A program made the position numbers and the translations under genes. Positions 1 through 8,920 of a stretch of DNA of 64,000 nucleotides are shown one piece after another; the stretch's first letter is position 1, and every line of letters starts with the position of its first letter. The notes under the pieces are model-generated. The model was not told the DNA's origin, searched no databases, and saw only the letters and a list, made by a program, of their open reading frames with translations. Origin of the DNA: an uncultured Solobacterium sp. (GTDB taxonomy: Bacteria > Bacillota_I > Bacilli_A > Erysipelotrichales > Erysipelotrichaceae); contig CAJOLG010000001.1 in assembly GCA_905235315.1 (NCBI GenBank), positions 5,687 to 69,686 of the forward strand, written 5' to 3'.

Positions 1-682
1 CGCGGGTCTCCGCCGCAGGAACAACGGAAAGACAGCAGACGGTCGAATCATCTCCCGGCGCACCGCCGTAAAGATAATCAACGTTGGTCAGCAGAAGCCG
101 CGTGACTTCCCGGGAGTTATCCATCGACGTTGTGGAATCGACCAGAAACTTTTCCACTTCATCATGACCCCAGCCGAAATTCAGTGACATTCCGACTCCG
201 GCATGGAGCACGCCGTCCGAGAACGCAACAAAACGGTCGCCGGGATATACCAGCGTATTGGTGATATAGATCTTCCGTCCGTTAAGCTCTTCACACTGGC
301 GTTCATGTTCAAGGATCGTTCCGTTGCGCATGATAATGCAGGCGGGATTGTCAAACTCCGCAATATATGCGGCTCCGTCGTAGTAGATCTGAACAATGGT
401 AAACGTGGAATACGCCACCCCGCGCTCCTGACACACAGGAAGCGTATCGGCAATGGTTTCAACCGCGTCCGACAGCAGCATTCCCGAAAAAATCATCTCA
501 CTGAGAATCGTGCTCGTCAGTGTTGACAGAATATTCGCTTTTACGCCGCTTCCGAGGCCGTCCGCAAGAACCATCACCATACAGTCGTCGCTGCGCCGGA
601 TCTGAACCCGGTCGCCGCAGAGTTCTTCCCCGTAATGATTCAGTGACCGCCAGTAAGCGTCGATATAAATTTTTTCAGGCAT
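1..682 (-). CDS. SpoIIE-family PP2C serine phosphatase (partial)
   Basis: The frame is open from an ATG at 682 to the window edge, so the C-terminus is missing. Near residues 35-50 it reads VLADGLGSGVKAN, the metal-binding Asp-Gly motif of SpoIIE/RsbU-type PP2C phosphatases, and later FSDGVLHAG, the second Asp-Gly motif. The start overlaps the end of the upstream hydrogenase by 8 bases, so translation is probably coupled. I see no transmembrane segment in the visible part, unlike true SpoIIE. Pairing of a PAS-domain [FeFe]-hydrogenase with a PP2C phosphatase is known for sensory (group C) hydrogenases. The likely job is to dephosphorylate a protein partner in response to the redox or H2 state sensed by its neighbour; that link is inference. 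The substrate is not visible. Confidence 0.88.
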   Translation of the reverse strand, partial: MPEKIYIDAYWRSLNHYGEELCGDRVQIRRSDDCMVMVLADGLGSGVKANILSTLTSTILSEMIFSGMLLSDAVETIADTLPVCQERGVAYSTFTIVQIYYDGAAYIAEFDNPACIIMRNGTILEHERQCEELNGRKIYITNTLVYPGDRFVAFSDGVLHAGVGMSLNFGWGHDEVEKFLVDSTTSMDNSREVTRLLLTNVDYLYGGAPGDDSTVCCLSVVPAAETR

Positions 683-2375
683 TCTCGTCCTCATCCATTG
701 ATCGTTTCAGTTTTGTAAGTGCAACTTTCGAACGGGCAGTTGTTTCACCGAGCAGGCTGGCAATTTCCTGTACGGTGCGCATCTGCTCATCGATTACTTC
801 TGTCGTTACATCAAATGTGCGTTCCCGCATCCGCCGCAGTTTCATCTCGCGGTCATTCTCCACGGTGCGGTCCATCAGAATCAGAACATAGAGATTCTGA
901 CTTTCAACATGCACGATTGCATGATCGATCAGCAGTTTGTAATTGTCATAGAAAATACGGATATACTCAGTCTTCCGTCCGGTCATCCGGATCAGCCGTT
1001 CAAGCGCATCATCCGGAAGCACGGTCATAATCGGCATACCGGTCGGATTGACCATTTCAAGATTCAGCATCTGCCGGGCGGAAGGATTCATCTCACGGAT
1101 ATTGAGATCCGCATCAAGAACCACAATGCCGTTCGGTGTATTTTCAATTACGACATTCGAAAGAGATTCCGCACGCTCCAGCGCCTCCGGCAGACAGATC
1201 CGCGGATCCGCTTTTCCGTCCAGCACTGCAATTGCCTTGAGACGGCAGGTCTCGTAGCCGCAGGCTCCGCAGTCATGGATCTTATCCTGGGAAACCTTGC
1301 CGAGGGCGATCATCTGTTTCTGGATTTCCTCTTCGGTGTGTTTCGGGCGCCAGATATCTTCCGGCTTCCATTCCGCGGAAAGATCAAGCGGCAGCGGACC
1401 GCCTTCGATCTTCGCATTCATATTTACATTTTCGCGGATCACGCTCTGGCCGAGCCACTCATTGTGTTTGAAGTGCGAAAGCAGCGGGCCTCCCATGCAG
1501 GAACCGATACAGGAGGACATCTCTGCGAAATATCCTTTCAGCGTGCCCTCCTTCATCGCCTCAAGCACTTTCTTGATCCGGTCTATGCCTTCCACATTAA
1601 TGTATTTGTAATCTACATTGTCGTGCTCGATGCAGTTGAGAATTCCGCCCGGTGTCGGATACAGACGGGCAATGGAACCCTCAAAGTCATTCCAGTCCTC
1701 GGTCTCGCCTTCGGTAAGCGTGCCTTCGATCCACTGGATCAGTTCTTCCATTCCGATACATGCGTCCACTGCCCCGGCAAACCGCGCATCACGGATTTCC
1801 CTGAATTTGGCAATACACGGCGACAGGAAAACGATCTTCGCGTCCGGATATTCTTCCTTCAGCATCCTGCCGTGGGCAATCATCGGTGAAACGACCGGCG
1901 CCATATACGGCGTCAGTTCTCCGTATTCTTTTTCAATCAGGGAGTTGACCGCAGGGCAGCAGGTCGTGATGATGTTTTCCATCTTCCGCTCATCGATCAG
2001 ATTACGGAATGCTTTTGTGACAAGTTTCGCTCCTTCGGCTGTTTCCCGGACCGCAGTAAACCCGCGGTTTTCGAGAATCTTCACCAGCGAGCCAAAATGC
2101 GGCCAGACCGACGCAAAACTCGGTGCTGCGCTGACAATAACGGTTTCGTGATTGTTGATCCATTCCCGGACCTGATTCAGATCAGAAATGACATCCTTCG
2201 CATCATGCGGGCATACACTGTAGCACTGTCCGCAAAGGATGCATTCATCTTCGACAATCGTCGGCCGGTTCTGCAGATATGTCATAGCGTTGGTCGGGCA
2301 TGCCCGGACACAGCGCAGACAGTTGTGACAGTGACCCTGCTCAAGACGAATGTACTCGTTGCGCTGATTCATCAT
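675..2375 (-). CDS. Sensory-type [FeFe]-hydrogenase with C-terminal PAS domain
   Basis: 566 residues. Two [4Fe-4S] ferredoxin motifs (Cys16/19/22/26 and Cys45/48/51/55) precede the H-cluster domain. H-cluster motifs are TTCCP (Cys139-140), PCIAK (Cys187, followed by the conserved Glu) and SSCIGSC (Cys289, Cys293), so all ligand cysteines are present. Cys369, 372, 377 and 394 form a further Fe-S motif. Residues about 400-505 look like a PAS domain, and a charged helix runs to the end. This order matches group C, putatively H2- or redox-sensing, hydrogenases rather than a bulk catalytic enzyme. It overlaps the 84-residue gene by 4 bases and the phosphatase by 8. Maturation genes hydEFG are not in the window. 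The sensory role is family knowledge; the ligand is not shown. Confidence 0.9.
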   Translation of the reverse strand: MMNQRNEYIRLEQGHCHNCLRCVRACPTNAMTYLQNRPTIVEDECILCGQCYSVCPHDAKDVISDLNQVREWINNHETVIVSAAPSFASVWPHFGSLVKILENRGFTAVRETAEGAKLVTKAFRNLIDERKMENIITTCCPAVNSLIEKEYGELTPYMAPVVSPMIAHGRMLKEEYPDAKIVFLSPCIAKFREIRDARFAGAVDACIGMEELIQWIEGTLTEGETEDWNDFEGSIARLYPTPGGILNCIEHDNVDYKYINVEGIDRIKKVLEAMKEGTLKGYFAEMSSCIGSCMGGPLLSHFKHNEWLGQSVIRENVNMNAKIEGGPLPLDLSAEWKPEDIWRPKHTEEEIQKQMIALGKVSQDKIHDCGACGYETCRLKAIAVLDGKADPRICLPEALERAESLSNVVIENTPNGIVVLDADLNIREMNPSARQMLNLEMVNPTGMPIMTVLPDDALERLIRMTGRKTEYIRIFYDNYKLLIDHAIVHVESQNLYVLILMDRTVENDREMKLRRMRERTFDVTTEVIDEQMRTVQEIASLLGETTARSKVALTKLKRSMDEDENA

Positions 2376-2626
2376 GACAGCGAGGCGGTCAGTTCGCGCT
2401 CAAGAACTTCCCGCGCATTCTGAGCAGTAACCTGTCCGATCTGACGGCCGTTGATCCGGATTCCAAGACCGATGTGGTTCTGGCATGCCTTCATACAGAA
2501 GGAACCCTTGACTGCGATCTTGTCTTCCCAGCCGTGCTCCTTGATGATTTCGTTCAGGTCGTTAACAACCTGGCTGCTCCCTTTAACATAACAGGCGCTT
2601 CCGATACAAATCTCAACGTTTACCAT
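2372..2626 (-). CDS. Thioredoxin-like [2Fe-2S] ferredoxin
   Basis: 84 residues. Four cysteines at 7, 12, 44 and 48 (C-X4-C...C-X3-C) match the thioredoxin-fold [2Fe-2S] ferredoxin family, also found as the NuoE/HydC-type domain of electron-bifurcating hydrogenases. It probably passes electrons between the flanking hydrogenases and a partner. It sits 32 bases after the soluble hydrogenase gene and its stop overlaps the next start (ATGA), so it belongs to the same operon. The preferred start at 2626 follows a GGAG-rich leader. No flavodoxin or diaphorase subunit lies beside it. Confidence 0.85.
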   Translation of the reverse strand: MVNVEICIGSACYVKGSSQVVNDLNEIIKEHGWEDKIAVKGSFCMKACQNHIGLGIRINGRQIGQVTAQNAREVLERELTASLS

Positions 2627-2657
2627 GTGTTTTCTCCTTCAAACTCTCTGTATTTTT

Positions 2658-4130
2658 TTATTCCACGTGCTTTCCGACTTCCATATCGACTCCGTCAAAC
2701 GAGAAGATCTCCAGCGACTTCTGAATTGTTTTATTGTCCGCAGCCATATTTTCTTTCGCCATACGGCCCTTTCCGGACACCGCATCCGAGATGCATGCAG
2801 GTCCGGCGATACAGCCGCCCGGACAGCACATGCCTTCCAGAATATCAAATGTGAATCTCCCTGCCTGCATGATCTGCAGCTGCTTCTTGCATTCCGCTGC
2901 GCCGTTGGCCATGAACGCGGTATACGGGCCGTCCCCATGTTCTTTGGCTGCCTCGGCAACTGCCTGGGCGACACCGCCGCTGAATGCGAAGTTACGGGCG
3001 TAAACAGAAGGATATTCTTCTTCCGTCGCTTCCACTTCTTCCGGGTTGATTCCCTGTGATATCAGCATCGCCGCAAGTTCTTCATAAGTGAGAACGTAAT
3101 CTACGACGCTGTAGTCTTCCATCGCCTCCTGCTTCTTGGCAAGGCACGGGCCGATAAATACGACACCGGCTCCCGGATGTTCGTACTTGATCTTCCGGGC
3201 AATTGCCTCCATCGGCGTTACCGTTGTGGACTTGTTTTCCATATAGAGCTTCGGGAAATGAATTCTCAGCATATTGACAAATCCCGGGCAGCAGGAAGTT
3301 GTCATCGGTTTGCCGTCTTTCTTGTGTTCTGCGAGTTCGCGGTACTCAAAGTCCGCCACCGCATCAGCTCCGACCGCAACTTCAACACACTTTGTGAAAC
3401 CGAGCTTCTCCACACTCTTCAAAACCTGCGGCAGTGTGGTGTTTTCAAACTGTCCCTGAATAGACGGTGCGACAACGGCATATACTTCCGTTCCCATCCT
3501 GATCGCCTTGATAACCGGAACGACCCAGGATACATCCTCGATCGCGCCAAACGGGCAGGCACCTTCGCACTGACCGCAGTTAATGCACTTTTTATCATCA
3601 ATTACCGCAATATTGTTGGCATCCCAGCTGATTGCCTGCACCGGGCAGTGGGCGAAGCACGGACGCTCTGTCACAACGATTGCGCTGTACGGACACGCTC
3701 TTGCGCAGGAGCCGCATTCCTTACATTTGGTATAGTCGATCTCGCTCCGTTCGCTGCCGATATGAATGGCACCGAAGCGGCAGGCCGCAAGACAGGATTT
3801 TGCCATGCATTTGCGGCAGTTGTCCGTGACACGGATCTTTTTGATCGAGCAGCCGTCACATGCGGCATCGATCACATGAATGATCTGACGCGCATTCGGT
3901 TCAATCTCTTCCCGCGCCATTTTGCCCATCGCGAGGCGTACCCGCTGGCGCAGCACCTCCCGCTCCTTGTATACACAGCAGCGGTACCGCGGCCCGTCAA
4001 GCGATACGAGATTTCTGGCGTACGCCTGAACTTCATCCTCAATTACGTCACCGTCAAACGCCTGCTTGCAGATATTCACGAGAATATCAAACTTAAACTG
4101 GCGTGACTCGTGGGTAAACATGTTTGCCAT
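2658..4130 (-). CDS. [FeFe]-hydrogenase, group B-like
   Basis: 490 residues, cytoplasmic. The N-terminal part is rich in cysteines and ends in several [4Fe-4S] motifs, including KCKECGSCARACP near 135-146 and KCINCGQCEGACP near 181-192. The H-cluster motifs are TSCCPG (Cys280-281), GPCLAKKQE (Cys329) and MCCPGGC (Cys436, Cys440), all intact, so the enzyme looks catalytic. The MCCPGGC form and the lack of a PAS domain place it near group B, a family of uncertain physiological direction. It lies 31 bases after the DJ-1 gene and 32 bases before the ferredoxin gene. The pairing of a likely catalytic and a likely sensory hydrogenase in one operon suggests a self-monitoring module (inference). Confidence 0.9.
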   Translation of the reverse strand: MANMFTHESRQFKFDILVNICKQAFDGDVIEDEVQAYARNLVSLDGPRYRCCVYKEREVLRQRVRLAMGKMAREEIEPNARQIIHVIDAACDGCSIKKIRVTDNCRKCMAKSCLAACRFGAIHIGSERSEIDYTKCKECGSCARACPYSAIVVTERPCFAHCPVQAISWDANNIAVIDDKKCINCGQCEGACPFGAIEDVSWVVPVIKAIRMGTEVYAVVAPSIQGQFENTTLPQVLKSVEKLGFTKCVEVAVGADAVADFEYRELAEHKKDGKPMTTSCCPGFVNMLRIHFPKLYMENKSTTVTPMEAIARKIKYEHPGAGVVFIGPCLAKKQEAMEDYSVVDYVLTYEELAAMLISQGINPEEVEATEEEYPSVYARNFAFSGGVAQAVAEAAKEHGDGPYTAFMANGAAECKKQLQIMQAGRFTFDILEGMCCPGGCIAGPACISDAVSGKGRMAKENMAADNKTIQKSLEIFSFDGVDMEVGKHVE

Positions 4131-4160
4131 AATACTGTTCTCCTTTATTTCGTTTTCCGA

Positions 4161-4736
4161 TTATTCCGGTTTTTCCAGGGTCCGGAAACTGTGCTCATAC
4201 TGCATCCCGTACTCCAGCTTGCGCATAACGGATTCATCCGTAAGGCGCCGGATAATGAGGCGGGCAAACTCAATGGTTGCGCCCATGCCCCTGCCGGTAA
4301 TCACATTTCCGTCTTCCACCGCCAGTTCGGTTTCATAAATACCGCCGTATGCGTCATCCGCAAAATCCGGAAAGCTCGTGTAATGCTTTCCCTTCAGGAT
4401 CCCCAGATGGCCGAGAACAGACGGTGCTGCACAGATTGCACAGGTCAGTTTTCCGGCCGCAAAATGTTCTTTCAGGGCCTGTCTCAGCGGTTCGAACCCA
4501 TCCAGGTTCATCGTGCCGGCCTTTCCGCCGGGAAGAATCAATACATCATACCCGGAAGGATCAATTTCCTTCCATACTTTGTCTGCGAACAGGCGCACAC
4601 CATGAGAGGTTTCCACAATCGGATCATCCGTGATTGAAACGGAATCCACCGGGATTCCTGCCCTTCTGAGCATATCGATTGTTATCATCCCTTCACAGTC
4701 TTCAAACCCTTTCGCAAGAAAAACTGCGCATCGCAT
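4161..4736 (-). CDS. DJ-1/PfpI family protein
   Basis: 191 residues. The N-terminus carries the DJ-1 hallmark LAKGFEDCE with Glu15, and the nucleophile elbow is AICAAPSVL with Cys102, so the Glu/Cys pair of DJ-1/YajL proteins is intact. Members are proposed to be glyoxalases, protein or nucleotide deglycases, or redox-sensitive chaperones; the activity is debated. It is the first gene of the leftward operon leading into the hydrogenases. The start at 4736 follows AAAGGAG at good spacing. A role in protecting oxygen-sensitive iron enzymes would fit the context but is inference. Confidence 0.87.
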   Translation of the reverse strand: MRCAVFLAKGFEDCEGMITIDMLRRAGIPVDSVSITDDPIVETSHGVRLFADKVWKEIDPSGYDVLILPGGKAGTMNLDGFEPLRQALKEHFAAGKLTCAICAAPSVLGHLGILKGKHYTSFPDFADDAYGGIYETELAVEDGNVITGRGMGATIEFARLIIRRLTDESVMRKLEYGMQYEHSFRTLEKPE

Positions 4737-4761
4737 TATGCGTCTCCTTTACTTTGTTAAA

Positions 4762-4767
4762 ATTATA
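4762..4767 (-). promoter_or_regulatory. -10 box for the DJ-1/hydrogenase operon
   Basis: TATAAT on the minus strand, 26 bases before the DJ-1 start. No convincing -35 hexamer lies 16-18 bases upstream, so the promoter call rests on the -10 alone. Confidence 0.45.
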
Positions 4768-4811
4768 ACATGCTCGGACCGGTTCTCCTACACAATCCCG
4801 GCTGCTTCCCG

Positions 4812-4846
4812 CAAAAAAGAGACCCGCATTGCCTGCGGATCTCCTC
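4812..4846 (-). terminator. Intrinsic terminator (leftward)
   Basis: On the minus strand GAGATCCGCA pairs with TGCGGGTCTC across a 5-base loop (one G-U), followed by TTTTTTG. This is a complete rho-independent terminator, yet no recognisable gene ends just before it. Confidence 0.85.
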
Positions 4847-5300
4847 GTGCTTATTCTGTCTGCGTTTTTCGGCGGATTCGACCGGATGGCTGTCGGCGTT
4901 GAACCACTATGAATCTCGGTGATAAGGAGGTATTATTCAAAATGATCTGCTGTGTTCCGTCACATTCCAGGAAACCAGACTCGTGCTTTTTCAGCGTATT
5001 CACTTCCGAAATTCCTGCCCGGGCAGATCGGCGCCGCCCTCAAGCATCCTTTCCGGCGAAGCGATCGGAACAACACGTTGTACGCATCACCGACGGGCCA
5101 TCGTTACCGCCCGCAGACCTGTAGCTTTGTTTACGCAGGCTCGTCTCTGAAATCAGACGGCACTGCCATCAGAAATTCCCGGTCCCATGTGTTACCTCCC
5201 GGATAATTGTTTTTTCTATCCTTCTTCACTTTCGTGATAACCGAAAAACAAAAATATTGAAACCCCTAACATTCTCTGCCAGCTGTGTTATACTGATTGT

Positions 5301-5331
5301 TGGGTGCAGGGATTGCACTTTTTTTATTTTT
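5301..5331 (+). terminator. Possible intrinsic terminator (rightward)
   Basis: GTGCA and TGCAC flank a 5-base loop and are followed by TTTTTTTATTTTT on the plus strand. A hairpin just to the right (AGGCA...TGCCT, about 5333-5358) may serve the leftward typA transcript. A TATACT box lies only about 14 bases upstream of this structure, so a very short transcript is possible. Confidence 0.5.
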
Positions 5332-5372
5332 AAAGGCAAGCGGATTCCTTCGCCTGCCTCTTTGTGATTGTT

Positions 5373-7214
5373 TCAGTCGCTGTCTTCGTCCTCCAGACGG
5401 CCGAGCTCACGTGCATGCCGTCTGCGGTCGATAATCGTCAGATACTTCTTCCGCACCCGGATATCCGACGGTGTAATCTCAACCAGTTCATCATCATTGA
5501 TAAACTCGATTGCCTGTTCCAGCGTCAGGATACGCGGCGGAACCAGTTTCATCGCTTCGTCGTTTCCGGTGGAACGGACCGCGGTCATCTTCTTGTTTTT
5601 GATCGGGTTGACGGTCATATCACGGTTCTTTGCGGATACCCCGATGATCATGCCCTCATATACCGGTGTCTGCGCACCGATGAAGAGCTGACCGCGCTCC
5701 TGGATATTCCAGAGCGCATATGTCATCGCCCCGCCTGTTTCCGTGGAAATCAGCGCACCGTTCTCCCGCTGGGGAATATCACCCTTCCAGGGTTCATACC
5801 CATACAGGCGCTGCACCATGGTGCCTTCCCCGTGGGTGGTATTGATGAAATCGCTCCGGTAGCCGATCAGGCCGCGGGTCGGAACCGTATAGGTGATCCG
5901 GGTATAGCTTCCTTCATCTTCCATATTCTTCAGCATGCCCTTGCGGATATTCAGTGCCGAAATCACGGTGCCGCTGTATTCATTCGGAACATCGCATACG
6001 ACTTCCTCGATCGGTTCGCAGGTCTGGCCGTCGATCTTCTTCAGGATGACTTCCGGCCGCGAGACTGCGACTTCATATCCCTCACGCCGCATCTGCTCGA
6101 GCAGAATCGTGAGATGAAGTTCCCCGCGCCCGCTGACCTTGAAGGTATCGGTGGAATCGGTCTCTTCCACCCGCAGACCGACATTGACTTCCAGCTCTTT
6201 TTCAAGCCGCTCCCGGATATTGCGGGATGTGACAAATTTGCCGACCTTGCCGGCAAACGGGCTGTCATTGACCATGAAGTTCATGGACAGGGTCGGCTCC
6301 TCGATCCGGATTACCGGCATCGGATCCGGGCTGCCTTCCGGGCAAAGCGTATCCCCGATGGAAATATCCGGGATGCCGGAAATCATGACGATTTCCCCGC
6401 ACTGTGCTTCCGGTACCGCGACCCGGCTGAGTCCTTTGTATACAAACACCTGGTTTGTTTTTCCTTTGGTGTTCTTTCCGGATTTGTTGCAGACATCATA
6501 AACCGTCGCTTCTTTCAGCGTGCCGGAGTAAATCCGGCCGATCCCGAGACGGCCGATGTAGTCATCATAGGCCAGGGCACACACCTGCATCTGGACGTTT
6601 TCATTCATGAGGTCCGGATATGCCTGGGCATGATGAATGATGGTCTCAAACAGCGGTGTGATGTCTTCGTTGGTATCGTTGTCCCAGTCGTAGCGGACAA
6701 TGCCCTGCCGGGCAACCCCGTAGAGAATCGGGAAATCAAGCTGATCGTCCGCCGCGTTGAGATCGAGGAACAGATCATAGACTTCATCAATGACCTCCTC
6801 TGCCCGCTGGTCGGGTTTGTCCATTTTATTGATGAGAAGAATCGGGCGAAGACCGATTTCAAGACTCTTCTGCAGAACAAAACGGGTCTGCGGCATCGGC
6901 CCTTCACTGGAGTCAACCAGAAGAATGACGGTATCCACTGTTTTGATAATGCGCTCCACTTCCGAAGAGAAGTCCGCATGGCCCGGGGTATCCACGATAT
7001 TGATCTTGTAATCCTTATAGGTTACCGAGCAGTTCTTGGAATAGATCGTGATTCCGCGTTCCCGTTCCAGGGCGTTGGAATCCATAACACAGTCAACGAC
7101 TTTCTCATTGTCTTTAAAAACATGACTCTGTTTCAGAAACGCATCGACCAGTGTGGATTTTCCCGCGTCAACATGTGCGATCACGGCTATATTGATAATC
7201 TTCTGATAGTCCAT
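5373..7214 (-). CDS. typA: Translational GTPase TypA/BipA
   Basis: 613 residues, the usual length for the family. G motifs are AHVDAGKST (G1), RGITI (G2), DTPGHADF (G3) and NKMD (G4). The rest matches domains II, III, V and the BipA-specific C-terminal domain. It is a ribosome-associated GTPase that acts in 50S assembly and stress or low-temperature growth. The ATG at 7214 follows GAAGGA. It is probably a single-gene transcript from the promoter at 7240-7268. Confidence 0.96.
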   Translation of the reverse strand: MDYQKIINIAVIAHVDAGKSTLVDAFLKQSHVFKDNEKVVDCVMDSNALERERGITIYSKNCSVTYKDYKINIVDTPGHADFSSEVERIIKTVDTVILLVDSSEGPMPQTRFVLQKSLEIGLRPILLINKMDKPDQRAEEVIDEVYDLFLDLNAADDQLDFPILYGVARQGIVRYDWDNDTNEDITPLFETIIHHAQAYPDLMNENVQMQVCALAYDDYIGRLGIGRIYSGTLKEATVYDVCNKSGKNTKGKTNQVFVYKGLSRVAVPEAQCGEIVMISGIPDISIGDTLCPEGSPDPMPVIRIEEPTLSMNFMVNDSPFAGKVGKFVTSRNIRERLEKELEVNVGLRVEETDSTDTFKVSGRGELHLTILLEQMRREGYEVAVSRPEVILKKIDGQTCEPIEEVVCDVPNEYSGTVISALNIRKGMLKNMEDEGSYTRITYTVPTRGLIGYRSDFINTTHGEGTMVQRLYGYEPWKGDIPQRENGALISTETGGAMTYALWNIQERGQLFIGAQTPVYEGMIIGVSAKNRDMTVNPIKNKKMTAVRSTGNDEAMKLVPPRILTLEQAIEFINDDELVEITPSDIRVRKKYLTIIDRRRHARELGRLEDEDSD

Positions 7215-7239
7215 AGTCCTTCACCCTCAAAACCTAATA

Positions 7240-7268
7240 ATTATATGGTTCGCTGTCCTTTTTGACAA
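7240..7268 (-). promoter_or_regulatory. Sigma-A type promoter of typA
   Basis: On the minus strand TTGTCA, a 17-base spacer and TATAAT. The start site would be near 7233, giving a leader of about 20 bases before typA. Confidence 0.8.
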
Positions 7269-7331
7269 CTCAAAACACGATGAATATGCTCCTTTCGCGC
7301 CTCTTGCCTCCCCGTACCGCTTCTGCGGCCG

Positions 7332-7367
7332 GGGAAAAAGAAAACACATCTTCGCCGGGAAGATGTG
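7332..7367 (-). terminator. Terminator of tRNA-Leu
   Basis: A perfect 9-bp stem (CACATCTTC / GAAGATGTG) with a 5-base loop is followed on the minus strand by TTTTCTTTTT, just downstream of the tRNA gene. Confidence 0.9.
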
Positions 7368-7378
7368 CATTTCACAAA

Positions 7379-7462
7379 TGGTGCACCAGACAGGACTTGA
7401 ACCTGCACGAATCTCTTCATACGCCCCTCAAGCGTACGTGTCTGCCATTCCACCACTGGTGC
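7379..7462 (-). tRNA. tRNA-Leu, anticodon GAG, CCA encoded
   Basis: 84 nt with a 7-bp acceptor stem GCACCAG/CTGGTGC, a class II variable arm, and T-arm sequence GGTTCAAGTCC. The anticodon stem TACGC/GCGTA frames the loop TTGAGGG, so the anticodon is GAG (Leu, CUY codons). The 3' ACCA is encoded. It is flanked by its own promoter and terminator, so it is a single-gene unit. Confidence 0.95.
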
Positions 7463-7472
7463 GTGCTTTGTT

Positions 7473-7500
7473 ATTATAACAGGTTCATCGATTTCGTCAA
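7473..7500 (-). promoter_or_regulatory. Promoter of tRNA-Leu
   Basis: TTGACG, a 16-base spacer and TATAAT on the minus strand, about 11 bases from the mature tRNA 5' end. It is a strong consensus match, as expected for a stable RNA. It lies back to back with the promoter of the carboxypeptidase gene. Confidence 0.85.
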
Positions 7501-7519
7501 ATCATATATAATTTTTTTT

Positions 7520-8887
7520 ATGAAAGAATTTCTTCGCCGTTCCGCCGCAGTGCTCGCGGTCCTTTCGCTTACGGGATGTTCCGTTCCGGAAGAGCGCCCG
7601 GTACAGCTGAATCCCTCCGAATACAAGCCGATGGAAACCCTGGATCTCCATTGTGATTATGTTTATCTGATCGACCCCGATACCGGGCAGACGCTGATCG
7701 ACCGCGGTTCGGAAGACAGGATGTATCCGGCCAGTCTTACCAAAGTGATGACATCGATCATCGCGATTGAGGAGATTCCGGATCCGGAACATGTCACGAT
7801 TGAGTTTACCCAGGAAATGCTGAACGGGCTGATCGCCGCAAGTGCGAACCGGGCCGGCTTTCTTCCGGGGGATTCTCCGACGGCGCTGGATCATATATAC
7901 GGAGACCTGCTTCCTTCCGGGGCGGACTGCTCGCGCGCCCTTGCCTTTTATATCGCAGGCGATGAAGAGGCCTTCGTTGGGCTGATGAACGATAAAGCGG
8001 CAGAACTCGGAATGAACGATACGCATTTTGTGAACACCTCCGGCCTGCACGATGATGATCACTATACCACCTGCCGGGATATGATGACCCTCTATCTCTA
8101 CTGCATGAAGAATGAAACCTTCATGGACATTCTCAGGACACAGGTCCACACCTCCGTGCCGGTAACCCACTTTCCAAACGGCCTTGGCATGACAAATTTT
8201 GTGCTCATGTATATCAATCAGGAAAATCCGCAGTATCAGGATTATCAGATTCCCGGATTTGTGGCGGGAAAGAGCGGGTATACCATCGAGGGGCAGTACA
8301 CGCTCGTATCCAATGCGGACATCAACGGCATGAACCTTGTGATGGTCAATGCCCACGGCTATGTGGAACCCCATTACCCCGCAAGTATCGAAGATGCCTC
8401 GGTGGTGTACAACTGGTACCGGGAACACTTTGCGCGGCAGACCCCCGTTGAGGAAGGCCAGTCCTTCGGAAGCGTTCGGGTGCGCAATTCCTTCGGAAAC
8501 AATATTGAGGCAGTTGCGGCAGAAGGCTTCACCGCCGATCTGCCGAATGACGAAAACCTGCATCTGTATATCGATCTCCCGGAGACAATCCAGGCCCCGG
8601 TTGCGGCCGGGGAGCGGATCGGATCCGTAACGGTTTATTCGTATGACCGGCGGCTTCGGACAATTGACCTCCTTGCCTCAGACGCAAGACCTGTGAGTTT
8701 CTTCGGCAGAATCCAGACCGGTCTTTATGACTATACCGGAGGCCGTGTCTGGCTCGGAGTCATTCTGATCTGCCTGATCGCGGCAGCCTTCTTCTGTCTG
8801 ATCGTCCTGCTCACGCTGAGTTACCGCCAGAACCGGAAGAAAACACGCAGACATTCCAGCACAAACAGAACAGAACATAAAAACTGA
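7520..8887 (+). CDS. D-alanyl-D-alanine carboxypeptidase-like lipoprotein with C-terminal TM
   Basis: 455 residues from the ATG at 7520; a longer in-frame extension runs antisense through the tRNA and is rejected. A lipobox ends at Cys20 (LSLTGC). Penicillin-binding motifs are SLTK (Ser72, Lys75), SGA at 133-135 where SxN is usual, and KSG in place of KTG. A hydrophobic helix near 410-435 is followed by a basic tail, so the protein may be anchored at both ends. It should trim the terminal D-Ala from muropeptides outside the membrane. TATAAT lies 7 bases before the ATG and no ribosome binding site is visible, so the mRNA may be leaderless. Confidence 0.9.
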   Translation: MKEFLRRSAAVLAVLSLTGCSVPEERPVQLNPSEYKPMETLDLHCDYVYLIDPDTGQTLIDRGSEDRMYPASLTKVMTSIIAIEEIPDPEHVTIEFTQEMLNGLIAASANRAGFLPGDSPTALDHIYGDLLPSGADCSRALAFYIAGDEEAFVGLMNDKAAELGMNDTHFVNTSGLHDDDHYTTCRDMMTLYLYCMKNETFMDILRTQVHTSVPVTHFPNGLGMTNFVLMYINQENPQYQDYQIPGFVAGKSGYTIEGQYTLVSNADINGMNLVMVNAHGYVEPHYPASIEDASVVYNWYREHFARQTPVEEGQSFGSVRVRNSFGNNIEAVAAEGFTADLPNDENLHLYIDLPETIQAPVAAGERIGSVTVYSYDRRLRTIDLLASDARPVSFFGRIQTGLYDYTGGRVWLGVILICLIAAAFFCLIVLLTLSYRQNRKKTRRHSSTNRTEHKN

Positions 8888-8917
8888 AGGCCGGATTTGA
8901 TTCCGGCCTTTGTCTGT
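8887..8917. terminator. Bidirectional terminator
   Basis: AAGGCCGGA pairs with TCCGGCCTT around a short loop, with T-rich sequence on the right and A-rich on the left. It serves the carboxypeptidase gene and the convergent zinc-ribbon gene. Confidence 0.85.
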
Positions 8918-8920
8918 TTA

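Larger units (their letters stand above)
4737..5372. other. 636-base gene-poor region between DJ-1 gene and typA
   Basis: No ORF longer than about 70 codons here resembles a protein I know. It holds a strong minus-strand terminator near 4812-4846, a plus-strand hairpin plus T-run near 5301-5331, an 11-codon minus-strand ORF behind GGGAGG (start near 5189), and a 60-codon plus-strand ORF (start 4942) behind AAGGAGG. The leftward terminator implies a transcript of up to about 400 bases ending at 4812 that is not typA. I could not match it to tmRNA, RNase P, SRP or 6S RNA. It may be a small RNA or decayed gene. Confidence 0.5.

Noticed and set aside
1..682. Reading the SpoIIE-type phosphatase as evidence for sporulation
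   Set aside because: It lacks the membrane part of true SpoIIE and sits in a hydrogenase operon; the domain is used widely outside sporulation.
4870..4935. Plus-strand GGATTCGACCGG resembling the 5' end of tmRNA
   Set aside because: No tag reading frame ending in an Ala-rich peptide and no matching 3' T-arm with CCA at the expected distance.
5364..7265. 633-codon open frame opposite typA
   Set aside because: It mirrors typA codons, has no ribosome site and no family similarity.
7262..7519. N-terminal extension of the carboxypeptidase frame
   Set aside because: It runs antisense through the tRNA-Leu gene and its terminator, and the signal peptide begins at 7520.
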